Shown one piece after another: positions 1-8,657 of a DNA stretch of 64,000 bases. How positions within the stretch are numbered: the first letter of the stretch is position 1; each line of letters starts with the position of its first letter. The notes below the pieces were generated by a model. That model was not told the DNA's origin. It saw only the letters and a program-made list of their open reading frames with translations, and made no database searches. Position numbers and translations under genes: made by a program. The DNA comes from Treponema sp. UBA6852. GTDB taxonomy: Bacteria > Spirochaetota > Spirochaetia > Treponematales > Treponemataceae. Where the stretch lies: positions 62,001 to 126,000 of the forward strand of contig DKDI01000006.1 in NCBI GenBank assembly GCA_002449305.1. Direction: 5' to 3'.

Positions 1-1
1 T

Positions 2-67
2 GAAAAAGTAATTGACGCAAAGAATGCCCTTGAAAATATAAGAGAGCAGGGCAAAAACGTTGAATAG
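2..67 (+). CDS. 3' end of an upstream gene (partial)
   Basis: An open frame enters from the left edge and stops at TAG (65-67). The 21 visible residues are charged and helical (they end REQGKNVE). This is too little to name a family. The next gene follows after 42 nt on the same strand, so the two may be co-transcribed. Confidence 0.5.
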   Translation, partial: EKVIDAKNALENIREQGKNVE

Positions 68-109
68 CAATAATTGAAACTTTCTATTTGACTTTTTATA
101 GGAGTTGTT

Positions 110-670
110 ATGAATTATAAAATTCCACAAGGAAAAGAACTTAGAGTTGCCATAAGCGGAAAATCTGGCTGCGGAAATACAACCGTAAGCACTTTGCTTG
201 CACAAAAACTGAATGTAAAACTTATAAACTTTACTTTCCGTCAGCTTGCGGCAGAAAAAAATCTTACGCTTGCACAAGTAATTGAAAATGCAAAAACTGA
301 TGACAGCTATGACATTGCAGTTGACACAAGGCAGGTTGAGCTTGCAAAAAAAGAGAGTTGTGTTCTTGGAAGCCGGCTCGCAATCTGGATGCTGAAAGAA
401 GCTGATTTAAAAGTTTATCTTATTGCTGATGACAATATCCGCGCACAAAGAATCTTGAACAGAGAAGGCGGCTTACTTGAAGAAATAAAAAGGTTCACTG
501 CAATGAGAGATTCTGAAGACAGCCGCCGCTATAAAAAACTTTACAACATCGACAACAGCAGCTTTGACTTTGCAGATTTGAAAATTGACACGGCTTTATT
601 CAGCCCAGAGCAAATAGTAGAAAAAATTCTTTTGGAGCTTGAAAAAAGAAACCTTGTAACAGCTGAATAA
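110..670 (+). CDS. cmk: Cytidylate kinase-like protein
   Basis: This 186-residue P-loop kinase probably phosphorylates CMP/dCMP with ATP in the cytosol. The N-terminal ISGKSGCGNTT is the Walker A loop, in the glycine-rich form seen in the short archaeal and spirochaete Cmk family rather than the longer E. coli type. A lid-like RAQRILNREGG segment and an R-rich stretch near residues 130-145 follow. AGGAG lies 6 nt before the ATG. A strong hairpin terminator follows the stop. Assignment to Cmk rather than another small nucleoside monophosphate kinase is by motif only. Confidence 0.8.
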   Translation: MNYKIPQGKELRVAISGKSGCGNTTVSTLLAQKLNVKLINFTFRQLAAEKNLTLAQVIENAKTDDSYDIAVDTRQVELAKKESCVLGSRLAIWMLKEADLKVYLIADDNIRAQRILNREGGLLEEIKRFTAMRDSEDSRRYKKLYNIDNSSFDFADLKIDTALFSPEQIVEKILLELEKRNLVTAE

Positions 671-697
671 TTTTTTTAGCCACTGCAATTATTGATG

Positions 698-730
698 AAA
701 AAAGCCTCGGAAAAATCCGAGGCTTTTTTC
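698..730. terminator. Bidirectional rho-independent terminator
   Basis: Arms GCCTCGGA (704-711) and TCCGAGGC (716-723) form a perfect 8-bp stem with an AAAA loop. It is flanked by A-runs on the left and T-runs on the right, so it can end both cmk (plus) and thrC (minus), which converge here. Confidence 0.9.
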
Positions 731-741
731 ATATAAAAATT

Positions 742-2154
742 CTACAAATTTGAAATCAGCCATTCCTTGAATGAGTCGTAATCTTTGCTCATTGGAATTG
801 CGTTATCAGGAAGAGAAATAACTTTTTCCAGACGTTCAGGAAGAGCAGGCTCTTGTCCGATTGCCTTATAAACTGTTGCACCGAATTTTGCAGGATGAGC
901 AGTTTCAAGAATTATTGCAGATGCTTTTTTGTCTACAACAGTTTTTGCCCAAGAAGGAACATTCGGTGTAAGGCCTGGTTTTGTAAAATCATTTTTCTGA
1001 CCGTTTACAAGTTTTTCCATTTCTCCGCCACGAATATCATTCCAGGCTTTCCAGGCAACAGCTCCATGAGGATCTATTACATATCCAGTTTTGTTTTTGC
1101 AGCTTTTTATTCCGTCAATAGTACCTTCGTCATCTGTCCAATATGAAGCAAAAAGATTTCTCACTTGCTCAAGCGAATACATTGCGGCAATTCTTTCATA
1201 GTTGCTAGGAGCGCCAACATCCATCGCATTACTTAATGTCGCAACAGAAGGACGTGTTTTGTATTGGCCGCTTGCAATCCAATCTGGCACTGTATGGTTT
1301 GAATTTGTCGCGGCAACAAATCCTGTTATAGGTGCTCCCATTTCACGCGCAATAAGTCCCGATGTAAGATTTCCAAAGTTTCCGCTTGGAACAATAACAA
1401 TAATTGCGTCCCCTCCATTTTTGCTGTCAAACGGAATTCTCTTTTTTACAACGAGAGATGAATACATATAATAGAAAGACTGCGGCAAAAGGCGGGAAAT
1501 ATTAATTGAGTTTGCAGAAGAAAGCCTGAACTTGGATCTTAAATCTTTATCTGTAAACGCAGTTTTAACAAGTTTCTGGCAGTCATCAAAAGTTCCCTTT
1601 ACTTTCAATGCGCGGACATTTCCTGTGAAAGTTGAAAGCTGCTTTTCCTGCAATGGTGAAATTTTTCCGTCCGGATAAAGAATTGTAACGTCGATTCCTG
1701 GAACATTGTGAAACGCGCTTCCTACAGCGGAGCCTGTGTCTCCGGAAGTCGCAACCAAAATATGAAGGTTGTCATTTTCTGAGCGGTTGAAATATGACAT
1801 TACGCGCGCCATAAATCTTGCTCCAAAATCCTTGAATGCGCAAGTCGGTCCGTGGAAAAGCTCAAGAACATAAGTTACAGGATCAATTGGAACAACTTTT
1901 GAAGAAAATGGATAGCAGTCCTGAATTATAGATTCCAAGTCTGTATCTGGAATTTCATTTTCAACATAAGGCTTTGCCATTTCGTAGGCAATTTCGCGGA
2001 ATGAAGGTTCTGGATTACGCTCCAAAAATGAATTTTCAAGATGCGGAAAATCAGTCGGCATATAAAGTCCGCCAGTTTCTGCATTCATTCCATTCAAAAC
2101 CGCAGTTCTAAAATCAACACTTACTTTTTTATCTCTTGTATCTGTATATTTCAT
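742..2154 (-). CDS. thrC: Threonine synthase
   Basis: ThrC converts O-phosphohomoserine to threonine using PLP. The motif HGPTCAFKDFGARF carries the Schiff-base lysine, and SGDTGSA and VPSGNFGN form the phosphate and cofactor loops. The N-terminal 'LYMPTDFP' region is typical of the 460-480 residue ThrC class. The frame opens at an ATG at 2166, but GAGGAA ends a few bases before the inner ATG at 2154, which I take as the start (470 aa). It shares its terminator with cmk and lies 52 nt downstream of the CPBP protease gene on the same strand. Confidence 0.95.
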   Translation of the reverse strand: MKYTDTRDKKVSVDFRTAVLNGMNAETGGLYMPTDFPHLENSFLERNPEPSFREIAYEMAKPYVENEIPDTDLESIIQDCYPFSSKVVPIDPVTYVLELFHGPTCAFKDFGARFMARVMSYFNRSENDNLHILVATSGDTGSAVGSAFHNVPGIDVTILYPDGKISPLQEKQLSTFTGNVRALKVKGTFDDCQKLVKTAFTDKDLRSKFRLSSANSINISRLLPQSFYYMYSSLVVKKRIPFDSKNGGDAIIVIVPSGNFGNLTSGLIAREMGAPITGFVAATNSNHTVPDWIASGQYKTRPSVATLSNAMDVGAPSNYERIAAMYSLEQVRNLFASYWTDDEGTIDGIKSCKNKTGYVIDPHGAVAWKAWNDIRGGEMEKLVNGQKNDFTKPGLTPNVPSWAKTVVDKKASAIILETAHPAKFGATVYKAIGQEPALPERLEKVISLPDNAIPMSKDYDSFKEWLISNL

Positions 2155-2206
2155 AAAATTCCTCATGTGAAAATTATTTCAAAAGTATACCAATGATTAT
2201 AAAGTT

Positions 2207-2857
2207 TTACAACAGCACAGAAAATACAACAAGCGAAAGATTATAGATAAAATGGGCTGCAAAAGAAGGCGCGATTGAAGCCGTTTTTATTCTGCAAAGC
2301 CTTAGGACTGCGCCGCAAAAAGCCGCATTGCAAACAGAAATCCATCCTAAATATCTGTGGGCAAGCGCGAAAATTACAACTGAAAATATTTCCACGGGAA
2401 TTTTCCATTTTTCCAAAAGTGAATTTAAAGTTTCTGGAACAAACTGCCTGTAAAGAACTTCTTCAAAAAATGCGCCAGCTGCCAATGTAAAAATAAGAAA
2501 AGCCCAAGACAAAACATTTTCTGGCTTTTTTAATAAAATTTCAGTTTGAGCGGAAGAAACTTTAAAGGCAAAAGAAAAAGCATGGACGGCAGCAAAAATC
2601 AGCATTAAAAAGCCAAGTGTAAGCGCGCTCCATTTCAATGAATTAACAAGCCAAATAAATTTTTCATTCGCAGATTTTTTTTTGCATTTGTTTTCTATTT
2701 TAAATTGAAACTGAAGAATTGCCGCAATAAAAAATTCAGCCAGCACAGAAAAAGAAAATTCTTCGCTTAAATAAGTTCCTTTGTCTGCAAAAATCGGCGG
2801 AATCAGCAAAAAAACAAAAACAATTAAAAGCTCTGCTAAAATGTATCTTTTTTTCAT
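2207..2857 (-). CDS. CPBP-family intramembrane glutamic protease
   Basis: This 216-residue polytopic membrane protein has the three signatures of the CPBP (CAAX protease/bacteriocin-processing) family. They are EEVLYR (E132, E133, R137), FALAH (H167) and HFIYN (H202, N206). Such enzymes cleave within the membrane; the substrate here is unknown. About six hydrophobic segments are visible, with a charged linker near residues 54-66. It is transcribed away from the PilZ gene through an 80-bp divergent promoter region and toward thrC. Confidence 0.88.
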   Translation of the reverse strand: MKKRYILAELLIVFVFLLIPPIFADKGTYLSEEFSFSVLAEFFIAAILQFQFKIENKCKKKSANEKFIWLVNSLKWSALTLGFLMLIFAAVHAFSFAFKVSSAQTEILLKKPENVLSWAFLIFTLAAGAFFEEVLYRQFVPETLNSLLEKWKIPVEIFSVVIFALAHRYLGWISVCNAAFCGAVLRLCRIKTASIAPSFAAHFIYNLSLVVFSVLL

Positions 2858-2937
2858 TTTGGTATGTTATACTATCAAGAAACTGCAAAATTTACTATAA
2901 TAAATACGTAAATGCATAAAATTCTGGAGGTGGTTTT

Positions 2938-4053
2938 GTGCCAGCTGTAATTTCCGTAATTATAACTCTTGCTTTTATTTTAGCGCTTTTTAAATTGTAC
3001 AAGGCTTCAACTGAAAAAATGAATTTTTTTTCAAAAGGTTTTGACTATGGATTCAAGCATTCTGAAATTTCTGCGCTATGGCAACTTGCAAAAAAATGCG
3101 GAATTGAAGAGCCGCTTTCGCTTTATATTTCAGAAAATTCCGTGAATAGATGCATTTCTTCAGTAATCGAAGAAGCAAAGCAAAAAGGCGCAGAAGACTC
3201 AACGCAAGTCCAGGCATTTCTTGAAAAACTTTATAAATTCAAAACGCGCGTAATTCTTGACAAGGAAAACAAGCGCGGAATAGAAAGCACAAAATCACTT
3301 GATGCAAACCAAAAGCTAAGCGTCATTTTAAAAGGAAAAGGAGTTTTCAAGTCGCGCATTTTAAACAATGGAACTCAGCTCATAATTCTTCTTCCGTATC
3401 AAATTTCAAAGCAGTCCAAGCGGCCGGAATTCCTTTCTGAATCAGAATGGGACGGAAAAGAAATTTCAGTTTACTTTTGGCGCAACGGAGATGCAGGCTA
3501 CGCTTTTGACACAAAAGTTATCGGAACTGGAATTTTCAGAAGCGACAAAGCATTGTTTTTAATGCATTCAACAAAACTCGACCGCACTCAAAAAAGGCAG
3601 TCAATAAGATGCAAATGCGAAATTTACGCACAGATGTACATTGTCCAGCAAGGCGAAAAAATCGAATACGACAAAGTTGAAACCGCGCCCGGATACAAAT
3701 GCCTGCTTGAAGACATAAGCGAAGACGGTGCAATGATAAGAATCGGCGGAAAAGGAAAGACGAATGTCCGCATAAAAATTCAATTTGAAATAAACGGCGC
3801 GCTCGTTGTCATGCACGGCGTAATCAGAGCGGTTGAGTGGAACAGTCAGCTTGGCCAGTCAAGAATTCATTTTGAATGCACGCACATTGAAAAAGGCATG
3901 AGAAACACAGTTCTTGCGTTTGTTTACAATGTGATTCCGCCGGAGCAAAAAGAAATTCATCAGGCAATCGAGCAGGCTTCTTCGGAAGAAAATCAAGTTC
4001 AAGAAGAAACCAGCACAGAAGAAAATGTTCAAAAGGAAAATTCAAGCCAGTAG
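2938..4053 (+). CDS. Membrane-anchored PilZ-domain protein
   Basis: One N-terminal transmembrane helix (residues 3-22) is followed by a helical region. A C-terminal PilZ-type domain, roughly residues 215-330, probably binds cyclic di-GMP. The canonical pair is present: RQSIR (RxxxR type) and DISEDGAM (D/NxSxxG type). The last 30 residues are a Glu/Gln-rich tail. The start is GTG at 2938, chosen because GGAGG sits 6 nt upstream; a TATAAT box lies at 2896-2901. In spirochaetes, PilZ proteins link c-di-GMP to motility and host adaptation; which process this one serves is not shown. Confidence 0.8.
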   Translation: MPAVISVIITLAFILALFKLYKASTEKMNFFSKGFDYGFKHSEISALWQLAKKCGIEEPLSLYISENSVNRCISSVIEEAKQKGAEDSTQVQAFLEKLYKFKTRVILDKENKRGIESTKSLDANQKLSVILKGKGVFKSRILNNGTQLIILLPYQISKQSKRPEFLSESEWDGKEISVYFWRNGDAGYAFDTKVIGTGIFRSDKALFLMHSTKLDRTQKRQSIRCKCEIYAQMYIVQQGEKIEYDKVETAPGYKCLLEDISEDGAMIRIGGKGKTNVRIKIQFEINGALVVMHGVIRAVEWNSQLGQSRIHFECTHIEKGMRNTVLAFVYNVIPPEQKEIHQAIEQASSEENQVQEETSTEENVQKENSSQ

Positions 4054-4123
4054 TTTTTGAAGCGGTCGGAATGTATAGAAATTTTTCTATATATTTTATA
4101 TTATTTACAAAAGAAGATTTGCT

Positions 4124-5284
4124 ATGAAAAAAAATTTATTTAAACAAATATTTTTAGTTGCTCTTTCAGTCTGCGGATTTTGCTATGCGCAGGAATCTTA
4201 TATGTCTGATTTTTACAAAGGAAACTTGGTTGAAAAAAAGCAAGTTGTAGAATCATCAAGCGCGGCTGGAGATTCTTCAATTGCAATCGCTTCACTTGAC
4301 TTTTCAATTTCCGCTTATGATGCGCTTAGTTCAGACGCTGATTTTATAAATCTTGTTGAAACTTCTGTAAAATCACTTACAGCAGGAAACAGCAAAGGCA
4401 AGGAAAAAATCATCTCTGAAAAGCTTAGGACAATATTTAAAATTTTTAACAATTCAAAAATAAAAGTCGCAGTGATTGACGCCTTTTCTGTTTTTCAGTC
4501 GCCGGAAAATCTTTATCTTGTAAATGACTTTTTCTACAGCAAAATGCAGAAATCGCAGGAAATGGACGAAGCTCTTTTAAAGGCAGTTCTTTTTATGGGC
4601 TCCTACGGAAATTCCGCATCGTTCAATATGCTTTTTATTGCTGACATTCTCGATGTCTGGCCGTCTTACAGCGCAATTTTAGCTTCATCTTACGGCGGAC
4701 TTGCAAACGAAAGCGAAAAGGAAATTCTTCAGTTTTTGTCGACAGTTCCAATTGAAAAAAAGATTTTGATTTTAAAAAGGCTTGATGAAAATCCAAAAGT
4801 TTCAAAAAAAATCTGCGGAGAAGCTGCAGAAAACGCATTGTCATCAATTATATATAATATTGAAGGAGCAAAACCTGATTTTTCAGGAAGCAAGCTGAAT
4901 TTGACTCTTGTCTGCCTTCAAGTATTTTCTGACACACAATGGACTAGAGCCGCATCTTTAATTGCTTCGTGCTTTAATGGAATTAAACAAGAATATGAAA
5001 ACGGAAATCTTTCCGATGAAGACTTTTCTTCTACAATAAAAAACATGGCTTCTGTTTCATCTTCGGAAACTTCATCTGCGCTTTCATCTTATCTTGATTT
5101 TCTAAACAAGCAAACTGAAAAAAATTTGCCTCCTAGCAAAGCCGTTGTGCTTTCTTTAATCAATTCATTGGGGGAAATGGGCGACAAGGCCGCTTTTGAC
5201 AGCCTGCTTTATGCAACTTATCTTGATTATCCGGAGGAGGTTATAGCTGCCGCAAAAAATGCCCTTGCAAAATTAAAGTGGTAG
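4124..5284 (+). CDS. Exported HEAT-repeat-like protein
   Basis: A 386-residue protein with a clear signal peptide (hydrophobic core LVALSVCGFCYA, likely cut before QES). The mature part is a series of amphipathic helix pairs. The closing segment (GEMGDKAAFDSLL, then EEVIAAAKNALAKLK) resembles HEAT repeats, so it is probably a periplasmic or outer-membrane-associated scaffold. No catalytic motif is seen. It overlaps the start of comEC by 7 nt. A small AT-rich palindrome (ATAGAAA/TTTCTAT) lies upstream near 4076-4091. Confidence 0.6.
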   Translation: MKKNLFKQIFLVALSVCGFCYAQESYMSDFYKGNLVEKKQVVESSSAAGDSSIAIASLDFSISAYDALSSDADFINLVETSVKSLTAGNSKGKEKIISEKLRTIFKIFNNSKIKVAVIDAFSVFQSPENLYLVNDFFYSKMQKSQEMDEALLKAVLFMGSYGNSASFNMLFIADILDVWPSYSAILASSYGGLANESEKEILQFLSTVPIEKKILILKRLDENPKVSKKICGEAAENALSSIIYNIEGAKPDFSGSKLNLTLVCLQVFSDTQWTRAASLIASCFNGIKQEYENGNLSDEDFSSTIKNMASVSSSETSSALSSYLDFLNKQTEKNLPPSKAVVLSLINSLGEMGDKAAFDSLLYATYLDYPEEVIAAAKNALAKLKW

Positions 5285-6543
5285 AATTCTTAAAAGAAAA
5301 TTTTCTAAATCCTTTTGTTCTTGCGGCGGTAATATTTTGCATTTTTATTTACTCAGGAATTTTTAAATGCAAAGAGCGTTTTCCATACAAAAGTCTGATT
5401 CCTTTAGAGAAAATAGAAACAGCTTCTGGCATAGTTTGTTCCAATCCTTCAAAAATTTCTTCTGGAAAATTTTACGTTGTGAAATTAAAGCTTTCCACTG
5501 TTTCTGGAGAAATTTCAGGAGCAAAAATAAATTCACAGGCATCCGGAAAAATTTCAGTTCTTGTTCCTGCCAAAATTATTGAATCTTTATATCCTGGAAA
5601 ATTGTACTCATCTTCAAAAAATAGAGTAATTATCGAAGAAGGAGAAGCTGTAACATTTTATGGAAAATTTTCAAAATCATTTTTTTCAGCAGAAAACGCA
5701 GGACAGCTGGAGCAGACTCCGTCATTAAAGCAAAAAATTTTCAGGTTCAGGTCTATTTGCAGACTTGCTTTTAAAAGACTCATGTACGGCTGGGGAAGCG
5801 CAGGCGGTTTTATCTTGGCTTTGCTTTCAGGTTCAAGAGAATACACAGACAGTTTTCTATGCGAAACATTCAAAAATGCAGGGCTTTCCCACGTTCTTGC
5901 ATTGAGCGGAATGCATCTTTCTTTTTTTTCATCAATTGCCGGTGGAACTGGAAAAAGAATTCTTGGAAAAAAATTTGATTTTTGGCTTAGGCTTTTTGGA
6001 ATCTTATTTTTCGTATGGTTTGCAGGACTTTCACCTTCATTGTTCCGCGCGCTACTTTGCTCATTGATTCTGCTTTTCTGCGGAATTTTCTTTTGTGTTC
6101 AAGTAAATTTTTTCAAGGTTCTTTGTTTTGTATTTTTGCTTCACTGCATAATTTTTCCTGACGATATTTTTTCTGCGGCATTTATACTTTCTTACGGCGC
6201 GCTTGCAGGAATTCTTCTTTTTGGAAACGTGTTCAAATGTTTTTTTCAATGTTTTTTTCCTAAAAAAATTTCAGATTCACTTTCTGTTTCTGCCGGTGCT
6301 CAGAGCGCGACTTTTCCTGTAAGCCTTGCGCTTTTTAAATCAGCAGCTCCAGGAGGAATTCTTGCTTCTGTTGCAGTATGTCCGCTTGTAAGCGTTTTTT
6401 TGACCAGCGCAATGGTTGCAATTCTGTTTTCTTTTATGATACCTTTTCTTTCTCCGTTCTTTGGGGCTATAATGAATTTTCTTTATCAGATAATAAAATT
6501 GACGGCAGAACTTTTTGCGCTTTTGCCGCTTGTAGAATTTTAA
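5278..6543 (+). CDS. ComEC/Rec2-type competence membrane protein (short form)
   Basis: A polytopic protein of 421 residues with the ComEC signature LSHVLALSGMHLSFF near residues 200-215, followed by about eight hydrophobic helices. The N-terminal soluble part (residues 35-130) looks like the OB-like/DUF4131 region. The C-terminal metallo-beta-lactamase domain of full-length ComEC (700-800 aa) is absent. In competent bacteria ComEC carries single-stranded DNA across the inner membrane; function here is inferred. The start is GTG at 5278, overlapping the previous stop. rsmA follows 16 nt later. Confidence 0.75.
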   Translation: MVEFLKENFLNPFVLAAVIFCIFIYSGIFKCKERFPYKSLIPLEKIETASGIVCSNPSKISSGKFYVVKLKLSTVSGEISGAKINSQASGKISVLVPAKIIESLYPGKLYSSSKNRVIIEEGEAVTFYGKFSKSFFSAENAGQLEQTPSLKQKIFRFRSICRLAFKRLMYGWGSAGGFILALLSGSREYTDSFLCETFKNAGLSHVLALSGMHLSFFSSIAGGTGKRILGKKFDFWLRLFGILFFVWFAGLSPSLFRALLCSLILLFCGIFFCVQVNFFKVLCFVFLLHCIIFPDDIFSAAFILSYGALAGILLFGNVFKCFFQCFFPKKISDSLSVSAGAQSATFPVSLALFKSAAPGGILASVAVCPLVSVFLTSAMVAILFSFMIPFLSPFFGAIMNFLYQIIKLTAELFALLPLVEF

Positions 6544-6559
6544 ATTTTTGGGAGCAAAC

Positions 6560-7447
6560 ATGAATCATCCTGATTACAATTCGCCATCGGAACTAAAAGC
6601 ATTTCTTGAGCAAGCAGGAATGGCAATGCAAAAAAAATTTGGCCAGAACTTTATGATAAATCAGTCTGCAAGAGAAAAAATAATTTCTGTCCTTGAATTG
6701 AAAAAAGACGAGCTTGTATGGGAAATAGGACCTGGACTTGGCTGCATGACAGAACTCATTCTTTTAAGCGGCGCAAATCTTGAAGTCTTTGAAATCGACA
6801 GAGGCTTTATTTCTATATTAAAGCAGTTTTTTAAACAGCAGGAAAAATCAGGGCAGTTTAAAATTGTTGAGGGCGATGTTTTAAAAAACTGGAAAAAAGC
6901 TCTAAACGAAAACCCGCAAAAGCCTGCAAAACTTTTTGGAAATCTTCCATATAATATTGCGGCGACTTTTATTGCCGATACAATCACAGAAAATGTTGTG
7001 TTTGAAAAATGTGTTTTTACAGTTCAAAAAGAAGTTGCCCAGCGGATGGCAGCAAAAAAAGGCACTGAGAATTATTCGGCATTTAGTGTTTTATGCCAGT
7101 GGGGCTACAATGTAAAACTGGATCTTGTTCTTGGCTCCAGCAGTTTTTGGCCGCGTCCTACAGTTTCCTCCCAAGCAGTTATTATGACAAAAAAAGAAAA
7201 GCCTTTCAGCGGAAACTCTGCGCTCTTTGTAAAAGTCGTCCATGCTCTTTTTTCAGCAAGAAGAAAAACAATTCAGAACAACATAAAGCCTCTTCTTGCG
7301 GAAAATATTTCAGCGGAAGAATTTTTTGAAAAATGCGGAATCTCTAAAACTGAACGCGCGGAAAATTTGGCAGTAGAGGATTTTATAAGAATTTCAGATA
7401 TGTTGAGCCAACTCAAGCAATCTGATAAAATACAACAAGAGGCTTGA
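6560..7447 (+). CDS. rsmA: 16S rRNA dimethyladenosine transferase RsmA (KsgA)
   Basis: RsmA dimethylates the two adjacent adenines in the 3' terminal helix of 16S rRNA using SAM. KKFGQNFM opens the fold, VWEIGPGLGCMTE is the SAM-binding loop, and GNLPYNIA is the catalytic NLPY motif. The C-terminal RRKTIQNN segment is the RNA-contact domain. The frame extends to a TTG at 6548, but GGGAG at 6550-6554 serves the ATG at 6560, giving 295 aa. Confidence 0.95.
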   Translation: MNHPDYNSPSELKAFLEQAGMAMQKKFGQNFMINQSAREKIISVLELKKDELVWEIGPGLGCMTELILLSGANLEVFEIDRGFISILKQFFKQQEKSGQFKIVEGDVLKNWKKALNENPQKPAKLFGNLPYNIAATFIADTITENVVFEKCVFTVQKEVAQRMAAKKGTENYSAFSVLCQWGYNVKLDLVLGSSSFWPRPTVSSQAVIMTKKEKPFSGNSALFVKVVHALFSARRKTIQNNIKPLLAENISAEEFFEKCGISKTERAENLAVEDFIRISDMLSQLKQSDKIQQEA

Positions 7448-7450
7448 AAA

Positions 7451-8167
7451 ATGACAGCAGAACAAATTGCAGAAAATTTTGAATCAGTTAGAAATCAAAT
7501 AAAGGAAGCTGAAAAAAAATCAGGCAGAAATGAAGGCTGCGTAAAACTTTGCGCTGTAAGCAAATTTCATCCTGCAGAAGCTGTCTTGGCCGCATTAAAA
7601 ACTGGACAGACGCTTTTTGGCGAAAACCGTGTGCAAGAAGCCTTTGCAAAATTCACGCAGATAAATTCAGTTTCAAAAATAAAACCTGAGCTGCATATAA
7701 TCGGAAGCCTTCAGACAAACAAAGTAAAAAAAGCAGTTGAAATCGCATCTTGCATTCAATCCGTGGACAGAGAAGAACTTTTGGCGGAAATTGAAAAGCA
7801 ATGCGCAAAAATAGAAAAGAAAATTGAAGTGTTCTTTGAGATTCATACAGGAGAAGATTCAAAAAGCGGCTACAAAGAAAAGGCCGTATTGCTGAAATCC
7901 GTAGAAAACTGCGCAAATGGAATTTATCCGCACATTGTTCCAAAAGGCCTTATGACGATGGCTCCTTTTACTCAAGATGAAAAACTTATACGCGCATCTT
8001 TTTCTGAACTAAGAAATTTAAAAGATGAACTGAATAAAAATTTCCCTTCACTTGAAATAAACGAGCTTAGCATGGGAATGAGCGGCGACTACAAAATTGC
8101 AATTGAAGAGGGAAGCACCTTAGTCCGCATAGGAACGGCATTGTTTGGAGAACGCGACTATTCTTAG
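7451..8167 (+). CDS. YggS-family PLP homeostasis protein
   Basis: A single-domain alanine-racemase-fold protein of 238 residues. PLP would bind K38 in AVSKFHP; FGENRVQE, IGSLQTNKVK and the C-terminal SMGMSGDYKIAI are family signatures. YggS/PLPBP proteins have no established catalytic activity and buffer PLP and amino/keto-acid pools. An AGAGG box precedes the ATG, 3 nt after rsmA. The next small gene starts just after its stop. Confidence 0.92.
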   Translation: MTAEQIAENFESVRNQIKEAEKKSGRNEGCVKLCAVSKFHPAEAVLAALKTGQTLFGENRVQEAFAKFTQINSVSKIKPELHIIGSLQTNKVKKAVEIASCIQSVDREELLAEIEKQCAKIEKKIEVFFEIHTGEDSKSGYKEKAVLLKSVENCANGIYPHIVPKGLMTMAPFTQDEKLIRASFSELRNLKDELNKNFPSLEINELSMGMSGDYKIAIEEGSTLVRIGTALFGERDYS

Positions 8168-8171
8168 CAGA

Positions 8172-8657
8172 ATGAAACATTTGCATTTTATTTTGATTAT
8201 TTTTATTTTATCTCTTTTTTTGCCGTTGCAGGCTTTTTCGCAGTCTTCGGAAAATGCAGATTCAACTCCAGAACCATACACCGAAAATGAGTTTCCGCAG
8301 TGGTCAAAAGACTTGCGGCGGTTTGAAATTGTTTCCCTCGGAGCAGTTCCGTTTGTCGCAATCAGTGTGAATTTGGGCTACAGCGCGTATCAGTATTTTT
8401 CCGGGAACTCTTCAACATTTGAAACACCTTTCAGCAAGGGAACTTCTTTTACGGAAGGGGAACAGATGAAAATTTTTTGCGCTTCAGTTGGCGCAGGAAT
8501 AGTTATTGGGCTTTCAGACCTTGCAATAAATCTTGTAAAACGCCACAACGAAAAAAAACGCCAGCAGAAAATCCTTGAAAGCCACGATCAAATTATAGTT
8601 GTTCCGTTTCAGGAAAATGAAAATATAAAAAATGAGAATTTAAATTCGGAGCAATAG
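8172..8657 (+). CDS. Small exported/membrane protein, unknown
   Basis: I do not recognise this 161-residue protein. The frame opens at 8145 inside the YggS gene. However, the signal-peptide-like run that begins MKHLHFILIIFILSLFLP starts at the ATG at 8172, so I use that. After the predicted cleavage site (AFSQ) come a short acidic region and two further hydrophobic segments (near residues 60-80 and 115-130). A basic KKRQQK stretch comes next. It sits in a tight run with rluD, whose ATG directly follows its stop. Confidence 0.55.
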   Translation: MKHLHFILIIFILSLFLPLQAFSQSSENADSTPEPYTENEFPQWSKDLRRFEIVSLGAVPFVAISVNLGYSAYQYFSGNSSTFETPFSKGTSFTEGEQMKIFCASVGAGIVIGLSDLAINLVKRHNEKKRQQKILESHDQIIVVPFQENENIKNENLNSEQ

